From the NCBI GenBank assembly GCA_003243955.1, contig QHCE01000049.1, positions 1 through 37,249 on the forward strand: a DNA stretch of 37,249 nt, read 5' to 3'. Shown piece after piece: positions 25,867 through 33,829 of this stretch. Positions within the stretch are counted from its first letter, which is position 1. Each line of letters begins with the position of its first letter. The position numbers and the translations under genes were made by a program. The notes under the pieces were generated by a model, which had not been told where the DNA came from, did no database searches, and saw nothing but the letters and a program-made list of their open reading frames with translations. Origin of the DNA: Acidimicrobiales bacterium. Lineage in GTDB: Bacteria; Actinomycetota; Actinomycetes; Mycobacteriales; QHCE01.

Positions 25867-25982
25867 TCGGCGACGGGGTGGTGTTCCCAGATTCGACTCG
25901 GTGCTCCGATAGTGCTCGGTCGGGTTTCACGCTTTGTAGGGCATTAGGGGTCAGCTCTTGCCTGATTGAGTACAGTTAACCT

Positions 25983-26306
25983 ATGACTACCGCCCATGTT
26001 TATGAGCTGCCTCGTGGTGAGAAGCTCGTCGTTCCGCCCCACGCTGATGATGCGGTGACCGCTGGCAAGGTGGTGCCGTTGTATCGAGATGGTCACCCCG
26101 TAGGTGTTTTGACCCCTATTGACCCCGATCAGGCCTGGTATTGGACCCCAGAGTGGCAGGCTGGTGAGCGCGAGGTAGACGAATGGATAGCCGAACGGAA
26201 AGCCCGCGGTGAGCCTGTGGGTGCACCTTTCTCACAGTCGCTTGCTCATGTACGTGAGCTAATTGACGAGTTGAACCACGAAGACGAGAAAAGCGCAGCC
26301 GCGTAA
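25983..26306 (+). CDS. Antitoxin of a type II toxin-antitoxin pair
   Basis: The 107-residue protein has an N-terminal DNA-binding-type fold fragment (TAGKVVPLYRDGHPVGVLTP, like Phd/AbrB antitoxins with GxVVxLxRxGxPVxVLxP) and a C-terminal toxin-wrapping region beginning WYWTPEWQAGEREVDEWIAE, seen in many actinobacterial VapB/AbrB-like antitoxins. It stops with TAA directly against the toxin GTG. It probably represses its own promoter; the 115-base gap upstream should hold the operator, but I cannot point to a clear palindrome. Confidence 0.72.
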   Translation: MTTAHVYELPRGEKLVVPPHADDAVTAGKVVPLYRDGHPVGVLTPIDPDQAWYWTPEWQAGEREVDEWIAERKARGEPVGAPFSQSLAHVRELIDELNHEDEKSAAA

Positions 26307-26594
26307 GTGTCTGGAGTTCCTGAGCCGTCCTCAGCCCGGTTCCGGCGTGAGTTTAAACAACTCGACCGAAGCAGCAAAGCTGCATTCTTTGCCGCCTACG
26401 CGCAACTAATATCAGATCTAGAGCGCGGCACCGTACCCGCACTCGTGCTGCGGGTTAAACAGGTAGTGAATTCTCCGGATGTGTGGGAGTTCACGTGGGC
26501 TCGTAACGGCCGAGCGACTTTTTCCTACACTGACGACGGTTCAGGGCTGGTCTTACGCCGCGTTGGAGGCCACGACATTTTTCGCCGACCCTAG
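26307..26594 (+). CDS. RelE/ParE-superfamily toxin
   Basis: The 95-residue protein has the RelE-like layout: N-terminal helices (FRREFKQLDRSSKAAFFAAY), then strands WEFTWARNGRATFSYTD, and a C-terminal LRRVGGHDIFRRP that fits the usual xRIGxHDEYR ending. RelE toxins cleave mRNA at the ribosome; ParE members inhibit gyrase, and the sequence alone does not say which applies. GTG 26307 follows the antitoxin TAA without a gap, the usual coupled arrangement. Length is full, unlike the relE remnant at 12987. Confidence 0.75.
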   Translation: MSGVPEPSSARFRREFKQLDRSSKAAFFAAYAQLISDLERGTVPALVLRVKQVVNSPDVWEFTWARNGRATFSYTDDGSGLVLRRVGGHDIFRRP

Positions 26595-26714
26595 AGTGCT
26601 GAACGCCGGTGAAGTGCTCGGACAAATATCTGCGAGTGACAGAAACGGAGCGTAATAGCGGCTAAGCTGGGGTAGGCAGGTACACCCCGAATTGCTAGCT
26701 CGCGGAGCGCATGT

Positions 26715-29138
26715 ATGGCCGAGGATCAGACACTGGTAGCTGATGGCGCAGACGAGACGCAGGCTGTCGACCCGCTGTCAGCTGACTCTACCGCCGATGA
26801 AGGTTCCTCTAGCGACGGTTCCACCGGTGGCGGAGGGGACGGCTCTAATGCTGGCAGCGGCTCTGCTGGTGACAACGGCGGATCATCAGGCGGCGGTTCC
26901 GCAGCCTCGGCAGAGTGGGTGTACGTCATCACTTCGTTGCCGCGGAAGGGTGACAGCGCGGATTCCACAGCGTCAAGTTTCGATGGATTCTTCCCTACGT
27001 CAACGCCAGAGTCTGCCGCGCCCCAGCGGGCTCTTACGGCCGAAGCCGAAGCTATGCGTTTTGCGGCAGAGACTCTCGCGCGGCAGCTCAAGGTCGACGT
27101 CATGGCCTTTCCGTTATCCCAATTTACCCAAGAAACCCGGCTTGATCGTGGAAGCTCACCTCGGCGTAGTCCAGACAGAGGCGTCAGTCAGACACTGTGG
27201 ACTGGAAGACGCGTTGTAGGTACCAGCCGGAGCCTTGTAGATCAAATAGTGAATGGGGACACGTCTGGCCGTAGGGATCCCTTGGGCAAAGAAAATTCCG
27301 CCTCGTCGTACGTGCTGTTCGTGCCGAAGAGAATCCGCGACGAGCTCGCCGCGCAGCTGCCGGGCGTTGCGGTGGTGGGATTCTCGCCGGAGCAAGCTGA
27401 GGATCTAGCCGCGCACATCGCCGACGTCATGGCGGCGTTTCGGGTAGACCAGGAGCTGCAGCTGGTGAAGTTGGAGGCGGAGCTGAGCCGGCTGCGGGTG
27501 GAGCGGGACGCGCTAATCAACCAGGGTGAGCCGCTCAGTGATGAACAGCAGGCACGGCTGGCCGAGATCGAGGGTCGTCTCGGCGAGCTGTCTGATCTAG
27601 TGCGCTTCTGTCAGTTGGCTATAGCCGAACTGAACTCCATCGAGCAGGCAGTGCAGCAAGCTAGCAATGACGTAACCGCGTCCCGCAGCGGTTCAGGGCA
27701 GGAAGCAGCAGGTGGAAGCGTTGAAGTGACACGGCTTGCTAATGCGGCTGATGCTGCCCAGCACACCGTGGACTCGGCTGTGGACGTAGCTGGTGCGGCA
27801 CACGCTACGGTGGCGGAGGCGGTGAAAACTGAGAACGAAGGGTCGCCTGAACAGCTGACGGAGCTTGTGGATGCAGTGGAGAAACCGCCATCTGAGCTTG
27901 AGTTGAGTAACGCCAATTTAGAAATCAACGTTGATCCGGCGCCGGAGGTGTCCAATACGGCGGATCAGCCTGAGTCCGCAACCTCAGAGCCGTCGCAGGA
28001 AATTGCCGAGTCTAGCCCCGTATCGATCGGTGATGAGCCTGAAGCGGTGCCTACGCCGGAGACTTCGCAAGCGGAGAGGGTGTCTGACCCTGACGCAGCA
28101 CAGGCGGATGGACTAGAGACTTCGGCTGCGGCTGAGCAGCCTGCATCGTTGGTGGATGTAAAGAGCGCTGACCGGGTCAGGGAAGTTGATGCAGTTGGCG
28201 ACGATGCCGATTCAGCCACATCTCGTGGACCTGTATCGCAAGGGGAGTCTCGCAGCGCCGGTGGGCAGACCCGCCATGAGCAGCAGCCTTCGGCTGCGGT
28301 CGTTGCTGAGCATGCGGCCGAAGGCCAATTACCCGCAGGCGATACCGCCGATGCGGTTAGCGTTCCGGTCTCGACGGTTGCTGACCGTAGCGCGAGTGCA
28401 ATGTCGCTCGTCCCTCAAACTGATGACGATGGTGATGGTGGTGGAAGCACCGCGGCCAGCATGGCCAAGAAGGACAAAGCTGCAGATTCGGATAGCCTGG
28501 ATCACGAGGCTCCTGCCCAGAGACCGAACTCGCTGGAAGTAGCAAGGCAACAGAAAGAGCCTCGCCGAGTAACTGGGGCCGCGGCACTATCCGTCGACCC
28601 CGACCCCGAAGCGCGGGCGTTGGCTGAACCTAGGACTGAAGAGCCGCTGTCTGAGCCGCCTCGTTCGGATTTAAATGAGCCTTTGCCCGTAGAAGCCGAG
28701 GCCGCTTCTCTTAACGACGAAGGCCACGATGTTCAAGTAGAGCTAGTAGCCCAGGATCCCTTGGATTCCCAACTAGCTGATGAGCCCGAGGCAGGGTCAC
28801 TGGAGGATGACGACGCAAAAGCCAAGCAGGAGCCGCGAACTGATGGTGGAGCCGTGCGCGCTTGGACGCCAAAAGGCTCTGATGGCCCCTCAATAGACGA
28901 GCTGAGTGATGCGTATCCCCTTCCCAAATCCGATAATCCGCTAGGCGGACAAACCGTCTACTCGACCACTCAGCCTCCAAGCCCGGAGACAGCACCCGCT
29001 AGACGGTCTTCAAGCACCAGCCTAAACGTTCTCCATAAGACGGTTGTCTCGCCAGACCGCTCCGGGCCGTCCGGAACTCCTACTCCACCAGCCGCGGTGG
29101 GCGCGGGTAGCGGTGCTAGCAGCGCCCCAGCGCGGTGA
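26715..29138 (+). CDS. Large acidic low-complexity protein with a central coiled coil
   Basis: I do not recognise this 807-residue protein. It opens with an acidic stretch and a Gly/Ser-rich run (about residues 30-64), then a folded-looking segment (WVYVITSLPRKGDS to about residue 230). A coiled coil follows (about residues 240-310, LQLVKLEAELSRLRVERDAL, EGRLGELSDLV). The remaining roughly 490 residues are rich in Glu, Asp, Ala, Ser and Pro and probably unstructured. There is no signal peptide or membrane helix. ATG 26715 has GGAG 8 bases upstream. It lies just before a DUF6779-like gene and could be a cytoplasmic scaffold or cell-envelope-associated factor, but nothing proves that. Confidence 0.7.
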   Translation: MAEDQTLVADGADETQAVDPLSADSTADEGSSSDGSTGGGGDGSNAGSGSAGDNGGSSGGGSAASAEWVYVITSLPRKGDSADSTASSFDGFFPTSTPESAAPQRALTAEAEAMRFAAETLARQLKVDVMAFPLSQFTQETRLDRGSSPRRSPDRGVSQTLWTGRRVVGTSRSLVDQIVNGDTSGRRDPLGKENSASSYVLFVPKRIRDELAAQLPGVAVVGFSPEQAEDLAAHIADVMAAFRVDQELQLVKLEAELSRLRVERDALINQGEPLSDEQQARLAEIEGRLGELSDLVRFCQLAIAELNSIEQAVQQASNDVTASRSGSGQEAAGGSVEVTRLANAADAAQHTVDSAVDVAGAAHATVAEAVKTENEGSPEQLTELVDAVEKPPSELELSNANLEINVDPAPEVSNTADQPESATSEPSQEIAESSPVSIGDEPEAVPTPETSQAERVSDPDAAQADGLETSAAAEQPASLVDVKSADRVREVDAVGDDADSATSRGPVSQGESRSAGGQTRHEQQPSAAVVAEHAAEGQLPAGDTADAVSVPVSTVADRSASAMSLVPQTDDDGDGGGSTAASMAKKDKAADSDSLDHEAPAQRPNSLEVARQQKEPRRVTGAAALSVDPDPEARALAEPRTEEPLSEPPRSDLNEPLPVEAEAASLNDEGHDVQVELVAQDPLDSQLADEPEAGSLEDDDAKAKQEPRTDGGAVRAWTPKGSDGPSIDELSDAYPLPKSDNPLGGQTVYSTTQPPSPETAPARRSSSTSLNVLHKTVVSPDRSGPSGTPTPPAAVGAGSGASSAPAR

Positions 29139-29199
29139 TGACTCCATGCATAGTGCCGTGGGACACATCGAGTTCGTACTAGACGGTAACGTGTAGAAC

Positions 29200-30357
29200 G
29201 TGTCCCCTTCTAGACGCGAGCCAGAACCCGAGGAAGAGCTCTATTACGAAGAGCTCGATAGCGGCATGTACGAAGCCGTCCCACCAGCGCAGAGCTCACT
29301 TAACACGTGGTTGCGGTGGCTATTTTGGGCCGGTACGGCGTTAGCTCCGATCGCCGCGGTGCTGTTGGTGATGGGGCAAGGCGTCAATCCGCTGCGGGCG
29401 GCGGCAACGCTGGCGATCCTGGGCGTGGTATGTATCGGATTCAGCGTTACCCTGCGCGACAATTCCAGCGCGGCACATGCTGAACTGGCTGAGGATCTGC
29501 AGCACGAGGTTGAGCAGGTGCGAGCGGAGCTGGAAACACTCCGTCGCGGTGTGCAACTCACTGTGAATCGGGAGCTGGGCCGGGTTCGGGGCGAGCTCGA
29601 GGCGGCGCAGCAGGTGCTGCGGACCGAGGCCACGCGACTCCCCGCTCACAGCGTTCCACCCGCCGCGGTAGTTTCTCAGCCCGTTGGGGTGGCTACTCCC
29701 GCCACCCCGCGTGCGGCGCGCCGGTCGACTCGCGAAGTACCTCCCTTTGCTGCGCCAGCGCGGGGCGCGGCTGTTGCGCCTCGCGTCGCTCGCCTAGCTG
29801 ACCGAAGCGAGTCTGACGGCGCTCCGGCCGTGGAGGAGTTCAACTGGGCGCATGATGCCGCACGCGGTGCCATTAATGGAACCCCTGCCCGTACTCGCGT
29901 GCCTGGTTACGATCCGCTGGCATCTACAGCGTCCCATCCCATTGTGACTGCCGCGGCCGCTCGTCGCGAGCTGGTCGATCCGCAGACCGTGGAGCCTATT
30001 CGGCAAAAGTACTCCAGGGCAACAGTTCCGGAGCCGCGCAGCTCGTTTTCTGATTACCTCGCCACCGCCGCCCCCGCAGTTCCTCAGCTCTCGTCACAAG
30101 CCAGTAGGTGGTCGAGCAATGATTACGGCGACGAAGTGGTATCGGGTGATGTCCTACCGCCGGAAAGCACCAGTTATGGCGACTCCGGTAAGTGGAGCTG
30201 GGCGAGCTCAACATCTACCCAAGACTGGACGCCCGACTTTGATCTGCCCAGTCTGGACGGTTTGCCTATCCCCGGATACGCGGCTGCCGCCTCGTCTAGT
30301 TCAGCCCAAAGGGCCCGCGGCCGGCACAGCGCCGATAACGGCAGCGACGCCGCCTAG
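29200..30357 (+). CDS. DUF6779-like membrane protein
   Basis: The 385-residue protein has an acidic N-terminus (EPEPEEELYYEELDSGMY), two adjacent transmembrane helices (about residues 37-60 and 66-86), and a short coiled coil (ELAEDLQHEVEQVRAELETL, about 96-140). A long Ala/Pro/Ser-rich disordered tail contains several WSS/WSW-type aromatic patches near the C-terminus. This layout and the place upstream of panC match the DUF6779 group of Pseudonocardiales and the Rv3604c-like proteins of mycobacteria. Function unknown. The start is GTG 29200; no strong Shine-Dalgarno is seen. It converges with the NuoD-like gene. Confidence 0.65.
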   Translation: MSPSRREPEPEEELYYEELDSGMYEAVPPAQSSLNTWLRWLFWAGTALAPIAAVLLVMGQGVNPLRAAATLAILGVVCIGFSVTLRDNSSAAHAELAEDLQHEVEQVRAELETLRRGVQLTVNRELGRVRGELEAAQQVLRTEATRLPAHSVPPAAVVSQPVGVATPATPRAARRSTREVPPFAAPARGAAVAPRVARLADRSESDGAPAVEEFNWAHDAARGAINGTPARTRVPGYDPLASTASHPIVTAAAARRELVDPQTVEPIRQKYSRATVPEPRSSFSDYLATAAPAVPQLSSQASRWSSNDYGDEVVSGDVLPPESTSYGDSGKWSWASSTSTQDWTPDFDLPSLDGLPIPGYAAAASSSSAQRARGRHSADNGSDAA

Positions 30358-30423
30358 TAGAAGGATCGACCCGGCCGTTTCCATGAGTTCCGCGGAACGG
30401 CAGGGTAGTGCCGCGACGCGGGA

Positions 30424-31623
30424 TCATTTATCGACGTCTCCCACCACGAAGAACATTGAGCCAAGAATCGCGATCATGTCCGGCAGCAGCGTGCCGGGTA
30501 GCAACTCGGTGAGCAGCTGCACGTGCGCGTAGGAGGCAGTACGTAGCTTGAGTCGCCACGGCGTCTTCTCCCCGTGCGAGACCAGGTAATATCCCGCGAT
30601 CCCTAGTGGATTCTCCGTCTGAGTGTAACTGTATCCGGCAGGTGGCTTGAAAACCTTAGGCAGCTTGGTGTTCACCGCCCCGCGTAGCGTTGCCAGCCGG
30701 TCCAGGCACGCGTCGGCAATGTCGAGTGAGACCTCTACTTGGTCAAACAGACATTCGAAGCGAGCGTGGCAGTCACCGGCGGTGCGGGTCACCACGCGCA
30801 GCACCGATCCCAACTCGTTGTAGGCCAGGTATGGCTCGTCACGTCGTAGATCCAGGTCTATCCCGCTGGCTCGCGCTACCGGTCCCGAGGCGCCGTAGGC
30901 CAACGCGAGTTTCGGCGAAAGTACGCCAATGCCTCGCGTCCGGGCTAGGAATATCTCATTGTGCCGGATGAGCTGCTCAATCTCGCTGAGCCGCCGCCGG
31001 ACGTCGTCGATCGCGCCGCGCGTTCGAGAAGTCCAGCCCTCGGGCACGTCTTCCCGCAGGCCGCCGACGCGATTGAACATGTAATGCATCCGGCCGCCGG
31101 AAGCTTCCTCCATCACCGCCTGCAGCGTCTCTCGCTCCCGGAACGCGTAAAAGATCGGCGTGATCGCCCCAATCTCCAGCGGATAGGAGCCCAGGAACAT
31201 GAGGTGATTGAGTACGCGGCCCAGCTCGGCAAGCAGCATCCGCAGCCAGACCGCTCGTTCGGGCACCTCAATACTGGCCAGGCGTTCGGCGGCCAGAGCG
31301 ACGCCGAGTTCATTGGAGAACGCCGAGAGCCAGTCATGTCGGTTTGCTAGCACCATGATTTGGCGGTAGTCGCGAACTTCGAACAGCTTCTCGGCGCCGC
31401 GATGCATGTAGCCCACAACGGGTTCGGCACTGACCACATACTCGCCGTCGAGCACCAGCCGTAGCCGCAGCACGCCATGAGTCGACGGATGCTGCGGACC
31501 GACATTGAGCACCATATCCGTGCTGGTACCGCGCCTAGTTCGTGAAGCACTCTCTGCCGCCGCGACCTGCTCGGCGCCACTGCCAATACCCACGGTGACG
31601 TGCTGCTCCGGCGGGGTGCTCAC
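30424..31623 (-). CDS. nuoD: NuoD-like protein (complex I 49-kDa subunit family), orphan
   Basis: The 399-residue protein belongs to the NuoD/NDUFS2 family: [87 protein letters not shown], and the C-terminal FFVVGDVDK. The quinone-site His (H49) is kept. The quinone-site Tyr of canonical NuoD is Trp98 (RHDWLSAF). The HRG arginine is R75. No other nuo genes are in the window, so this is a stand-alone copy; similar lone NuoD paralogs occur in some actinobacteria. The minus-strand gene upstream is a MidA-type methyltransferase. The start is GTG 31623; Met37 is an alternative. Confidence 0.88.
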   Translation of the reverse strand: MSTPPEQHVTVGIGSGAEQVAAAESASRTRRGTSTDMVLNVGPQHPSTHGVLRLRLVLDGEYVVSAEPVVGYMHRGAEKLFEVRDYRQIMVLANRHDWLSAFSNELGVALAAERLASIEVPERAVWLRMLLAELGRVLNHLMFLGSYPLEIGAITPIFYAFRERETLQAVMEEASGGRMHYMFNRVGGLREDVPEGWTSRTRGAIDDVRRRLSEIEQLIRHNEIFLARTRGIGVLSPKLALAYGASGPVARASGIDLDLRRDEPYLAYNELGSVLRVVTRTAGDCHARFECLFDQVEVSLDIADACLDRLATLRGAVNTKLPKVFKPPAGYSYTQTENPLGIAGYYLVSHGEKTPWRLKLRTASYAHVQLLTELLPGTLLPDMIAILGSMFFVVGDVDK

Positions 31624-31644
31624 AGCTCTATCCTGGCATGTGGT

Positions 31645-31696
31645 GACCTTGGCGGCAGCTTGTGCCTACTTGTCGCCAAGGTCGCGGGTCTTTTTT
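31645..31696. terminator. Perfect 10-bp hairpin followed by a T-run between methyltransferase and NuoD genes
   Basis: GACCTTGGCG (31645-31654) pairs with CGCCAAGGTC (31674-31683) across a 19-base loop, and TCTTTTTT follows 6 bases later on the plus strand. Read on the plus strand it looks like a weak rho-independent terminator. Both neighbours are on the minus strand, so it may instead limit antisense reading or act in the minus-strand transcript. Confidence 0.4.
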
Positions 31697-31716
31697 GACA
31701 ACTTGTGCCTACTTGT
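31659..31716. repeat. Direct repeat CTTGTGCCTACTTGT, two copies
   Basis: The exact 15-base sequence occurs at 31659-31673 (in the hairpin loop) and 31702-31716, 43 bases apart. The ACTTGT hexamer recurs within. It could be a protein-binding site; no further copies were seen in the window. Confidence 0.6.
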
Positions 31717-31750
31717 TGCTTTAACGCCACATGTTCTTCGTTCGCGATGC

Positions 31751-32827
31751 TTAACACGAAACAGCGCCTATGCGCTGCGCCAACCGCTGCTGGCTGGCCG
31801 CGGAGAGCCCCACTGGTTGCGCGATCCACCAAAAGTTTCCGAGGCCGCTTTGGTCAGTGAGCTCGGCGCAGTGGCTGGCCGCAACGAGCGACCGTAGATA
31901 TTCGGCAGGATCGCTGTGGGCGAGTTCGATGGATGGGTGGATATCGCGGATGCCTAGTGCCCGCAGTGCCTCGCGCTGGCGGGTAACGATGGTCTCGGCG
32001 TCGGCCTGGCTGCAAGCCGCGACAACCGCGTCCACCGCCACGTGAGCGGTGATGTCGCAGCGGCCATCGGGGACGGGCCTTGCCTGGTGTCCGTCGGCAT
32101 AGCCGGTGAGTGTGCCCAGCGGGGGCCGGGTGCCACGTACATGGCCGTAGTCAATGGCCAGCGCTACACCACAGCGCACCGAGTCGACCGTGTGCCGCCA
32201 TGCGGCGTCTCTAGTGTGGCCGAGCTCAGCTCGATCGCCGGGATTTCGCAGCGGCCACCAGTGGGCAAGCCACACATCATCAGTGCGGCTAAGTGGCTCG
32301 GTGAGCTGCTGTTCACCGGTAGCTGTGTTCACTGTCACCAGACGCGCTACTGCCTCATCGTCGAGCTCTGCGATGTCCAGTGGCACATTGTCCAGCCACT
32401 CATTAGCGATCAGCAGCCCATCGATCTCGCTGAGCTCGCTCAGCTGATGCGTCCATTTGATGTCGTCTGGCAGCTCGACCGGCCGCTCCCGCAACTCCAC
32501 GCCGGTGAGCTTGGCTCGTCGCGCCAAATTTCCCGGATGCGCGGCAGCGTAGTAGCTCAGCTGCGTCAGCAGCTCGCCGTTACCTGCCGCCATGTCCACC
32601 ACATCGAGGCGGCTTGGCGAGCCCAGCTCTATATCGAGAAACCAGATCAGCCGCCACAGGGCAGCCGCAAACGACTCGGCGACGTGAGGTGAAGTACGAA
32701 AGTGGGCAGCGGGGCCGGCCGCGCGCGGCCCGGTGTAGAAACCGGCAGGACCATACAGCGCGGCCCGCATCGCGGCGCGCCATGGCAACGCTGTTCCTTT
32801 GTCTACGGTGCCTCGATTTACGCTCAT
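31751..32827 (-). CDS. SAM-dependent methyltransferase, MidA/NDUFAF7 family
   Basis: The roughly 358-residue class I methyltransferase has an N-terminal entry segment (GFYTGPRAAGPAAHFRTSPH), SAM-binding motif I VVDMAAGNGELL, the family-typical IANEWLDNVPLD, AIDYGH, and the block GTLTGYADGHQ, CDITAHVAVDAV. This is the MidA/NDUFAF7 (Methyltransf_28) pattern. Human NDUFAF7 dimethylates an arginine in NDUFS2, the NuoD homolog, and here the next gene encodes a NuoD-like protein, so an enzyme-substrate pair is inferred. ATG 32827 is chosen; an in-frame TTG at 32836 is possible. It is divergent from panC. Confidence 0.85.
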   Translation of the reverse strand: MSVNRGTVDKGTALPWRAAMRAALYGPAGFYTGPRAAGPAAHFRTSPHVAESFAAALWRLIWFLDIELGSPSRLDVVDMAAGNGELLTQLSYYAAAHPGNLARRAKLTGVELRERPVELPDDIKWTHQLSELSEIDGLLIANEWLDNVPLDIAELDDEAVARLVTVNTATGEQQLTEPLSRTDDVWLAHWWPLRNPGDRAELGHTRDAAWRHTVDSVRCGVALAIDYGHVRGTRPPLGTLTGYADGHQARPVPDGRCDITAHVAVDAVVAACSQADAETIVTRQREALRALGIRDIHPSIELAHSDPAEYLRSLVAASHCAELTDQSGLGNFWWIAQPVGLSAASQQRLAQRIGAVSC

Positions 32828-32910
32828 CTCAGCCAATCTAGGGCAGCTTCGTAGAAGTTTGCCGCCAAAGCCGCTTGTTGTGTGCTGGAGTACGGCTACT
32901 GTACTGCGTT

Positions 32911-33756
32911 ATGTGCCAACATCTAACCACCCGTGACGAGCTTGCTGCGCTGCGTGATCGAGCCGCAGGACCGGTTGGTGTGGTGATGACTATGGGTGCG
33001 CTGCATGCCGGGCACGCGACGTTATTGCGGGCCGCACGGTCGGCCTGCGAAACTGCGATTGCCACAGTGTTTGTGAACCCGCTGCAGTTTGGCCCACAGG
33101 AAGACTTGGAGCGCTACCCCCGCACCTTGCAGACCGACCTACAGCTCTGCGCGAACGAGGGTGTGGACGCGGTGTTCGCTCCGAGCGCGGAACAGATATA
33201 TCCGAAGGGTCCAGTGATGGTCGGTGTGGACCCTGGTGGGCTGGGCGATGCCCTGGAAGGCGCGAGCCGGCCTGGACATTTCCGTGGGGTGCTCACGGTG
33301 GTGGCCAAATTACTGCACCTGACCCGGCCGGATGTGGCATTTTTCGGCGAAAAGGACTATCAGCAGTTGACGCTAATTCGACAGATGGTGACGGACCTTA
33401 ACTGGAATGTCCGTGTCGTTGGAGTGCCGATTGTGCGGGAATCCGATGGCCTGGCGCTGTCAAGCCGCAACCGTTACCTGTCCTCGGCCGAGCGTGTGCT
33501 GGCTTTGGGGTTGTCGGCGTCGTTGTATGCCGGTGCGGCGAGCGCGAGCCGGGGAGCCGATGCGGTACTAGAGGCGGCGGATTCGGAATTCGTTCGACTC
33601 TGCGAGGGATCTGAAAATAGCGTGTCGCGCGACTACTTGGCACTCACCGACCCAGCACTGGGTCCGGCGCCAACCCGCGGCCCCGCTCGGCTGCTGATCG
33701 CCGCCCGGATAGGCCGCACTCGACTCATCGACAACATTGCGTTGACCCTGGGCTGA
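32911..33756 (+). CDS. panC: Pantothenate synthetase
   Basis: The enzyme joins pantoate and beta-alanine using ATP, making pantothenate for coenzyme A. Visible motifs are [16 protein letters not shown] (nucleotidyl-transferase HxGH), [36 protein letters not shown], and [12 protein letters not shown]. The length of 281 residues is usual. ATG 32911 is chosen over the in-frame upstream TTG at 32875, since family members begin a few residues before the first strand. There is no clear Shine-Dalgarno, so translation could be leaderless. panD, often next to panC in actinobacteria, is not here; nadB follows after 73 bases. Confidence 0.95.
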   Translation: MCQHLTTRDELAALRDRAAGPVGVVMTMGALHAGHATLLRAARSACETAIATVFVNPLQFGPQEDLERYPRTLQTDLQLCANEGVDAVFAPSAEQIYPKGPVMVGVDPGGLGDALEGASRPGHFRGVLTVVAKLLHLTRPDVAFFGEKDYQQLTLIRQMVTDLNWNVRVVGVPIVRESDGLALSSRNRYLSSAERVLALGLSASLYAGAASASRGADAVLEAADSEFVRLCEGSENSVSRDYLALTDPALGPAPTRGPARLLIAARIGRTRLIDNIALTLG

Positions 33757-33829
33757 GCAGAGCTGGGCGGTCGACCGGAGTCAAACCCCACTCGATACCC
33801 ACAAGGCCAGTAATGACGGCCAGTTAGGC

